From Actinomycetales bacterium Ga0077552 (lineage in GTDB: Bacteria > Actinomycetota > Actinomycetes > Actinomycetales > Microbacteriaceae), in assembly GCA_001464255.1 (NCBI GenBank), contig LNFD01000119.1, positions 1 through 5,426 of the forward strand: 5,426 bases of DNA. The letters run 5' to 3'. Shown one piece after another: positions 4,982 through 5,426 of the stretch; positions within the stretch are counted from its first letter, which is position 1, and every line of letters begins with the position of its first letter. Made by a program: the position numbers and the translations under genes. Under the pieces are notes generated by a model. It did no database searches, was not told the DNA's origin, and saw only the letters and a list, made by a program, of their open reading frames with translations.

Positions 4982-5426
4982 CTAAGCCGTGATGGCCGCC
5001 GTGACGGTCTTGCGGCTCGTGAGCACCTGGTCGATGAGGCCGTACTCGAGGGCCTCGTCGGCGATGAGGATCTTGTCGCGGTCGATGTCTTTGTTCACCT
5101 GCTCGACCGTGCGGTTCGAGTGCTTCGAGAGCGTGTGCTCGAGCCACTCGCGCAGACGGGCGATCTCCTTCGCCTGGATCTCGATGTCGCTCGCCTGACC
5201 GCGACCGGCGTCTCCGGTGGCGGGCTGGTGGATGAGCACGCGCGCGTTCGGCAGGGCGAGGCGCTTGCCCGGGGTGCCGGCGGCGAGCAGCACGGCCGCG
5301 GCCGAGGCCGCCTGGCCGAGCACGACGGTCTGGATCTGCGGGCGGATGTACTGCATCGTGTCGTAGATCGCCGTCATGGCCGTGAACGAGCCGCCGGGGC
5401 TGTTGATGTACATGACGATGTCGCGG
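4982..5426 (-). CDS. clpP: ClpP peptidase subunit (probably ClpP2), 3' part, partial at the right edge
   Basis: ClpP forms the two-ring serine-peptidase chamber that degrades proteins fed by ClpX or ClpC. The last 147 residues are visible; about 60-75 N-terminal residues lie beyond the window. The catalytic triad is complete: Ser in GQAAS (codon at 5305-5303), His in LIHQP (5230-5228) and Asp in IDRDKIL (second Asp, 5077-5075). The substrate-strand motif MYINSPGGS and C-terminal EALEYGLIDQVL are present. The AASAAAVLLAAGTPGKR stretch and the two-residue longer loop TGDAGRGQ after the His resemble actinobacterial ClpP2, the paralogue usually placed directly before clpX. Here the next gene downstream on this strand is clpX, but about 2.35 kb away and behind a terminator, so the two are unlikely to share a transcript. 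ATG 5413 is internal (MYINSPGG), not the start. The ClpP2 label is inference; the ClpP call is certain. Confidence 0.96.
   Translation of the reverse strand, partial: RDIVMYINSPGGSFTAMTAIYDTMQYIRPQIQTVVLGQAASAAAVLLAAGTPGKRLALPNARVLIHQPATGDAGRGQASDIEIQAKEIARLREWLEHTLSKHSNRTVEQVNKDIDRDKILIADEALEYGLIDQVLTSRKTVTAAITA

Overview
The window is high-GC DNA with dense coding and strong G/C preference at third codon positions. It reads as a chromosomal segment of an actinobacterium. ClpX and ClpP both resemble the Micrococcales type, most like Microbacteriaceae as far as I can judge by eye; the family-level call is inference.

Layout. Positions 1-798 (minus strand) hold the 5' two thirds of a BenE-type benzoate/H+ symporter gene whose reading frame is broken near position 410-420, so it is a probable pseudogene that runs off the left edge. 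Positions 818-1342 (minus) encode a short flavin-dependent pyridoxamine-phosphate-oxidase-family protein. Positions 1385-2632 (minus) encode a full-length ClpX unfoldase. These three lie head to tail with gaps of 42 and 19 nt and could be co-transcribed from the clpX promoter. Positions 2633-2817 are a divergent intergenic region. From 2818 to 4903 the plus strand carries a three-gene copper-handling module: a small multi-helix membrane protein that I recognise only by context and general resemblance, a YcnI/DUF1775 membrane-anchored protein, and a CopC-domain membrane-anchored protein. A strong two-way hairpin terminator at 4919-4961 ends this module. Beyond it, on the minus strand, lies the 3' part of a clpP gene (probably clpP2), which runs off the right edge.

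How it fits together. ClpX (AAA+ unfoldase) and ClpP (serine peptidase) form the ClpXP protease and are usually adjacent and co-directional in actinobacteria. Here an opposite-strand copper module sits between them, so clpX must have its own promoter in 2633-2817. In the module, secreted copper-binding domains tethered by one C-terminal helix each (YcnI, CopC) and a polytopic membrane protein probably handle copper at the outer face of the membrane.

The points most worth a second look are: ClpX has GYVV instead of the near-invariant GYVG pore-1 loop; the YcnI protein has Asp where the family normally has the copper-binding N-terminal His, while its CopC neighbour keeps an intact His/Asp-x-His site; the uncharacterised membrane partner; a 16-bp perfect palindrome nested in a longer dyad upstream of ycnI; and the apparent ~13-nt loss in benE. 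I see no tRNA, rRNA, CRISPR array, transposase or att-like repeat.
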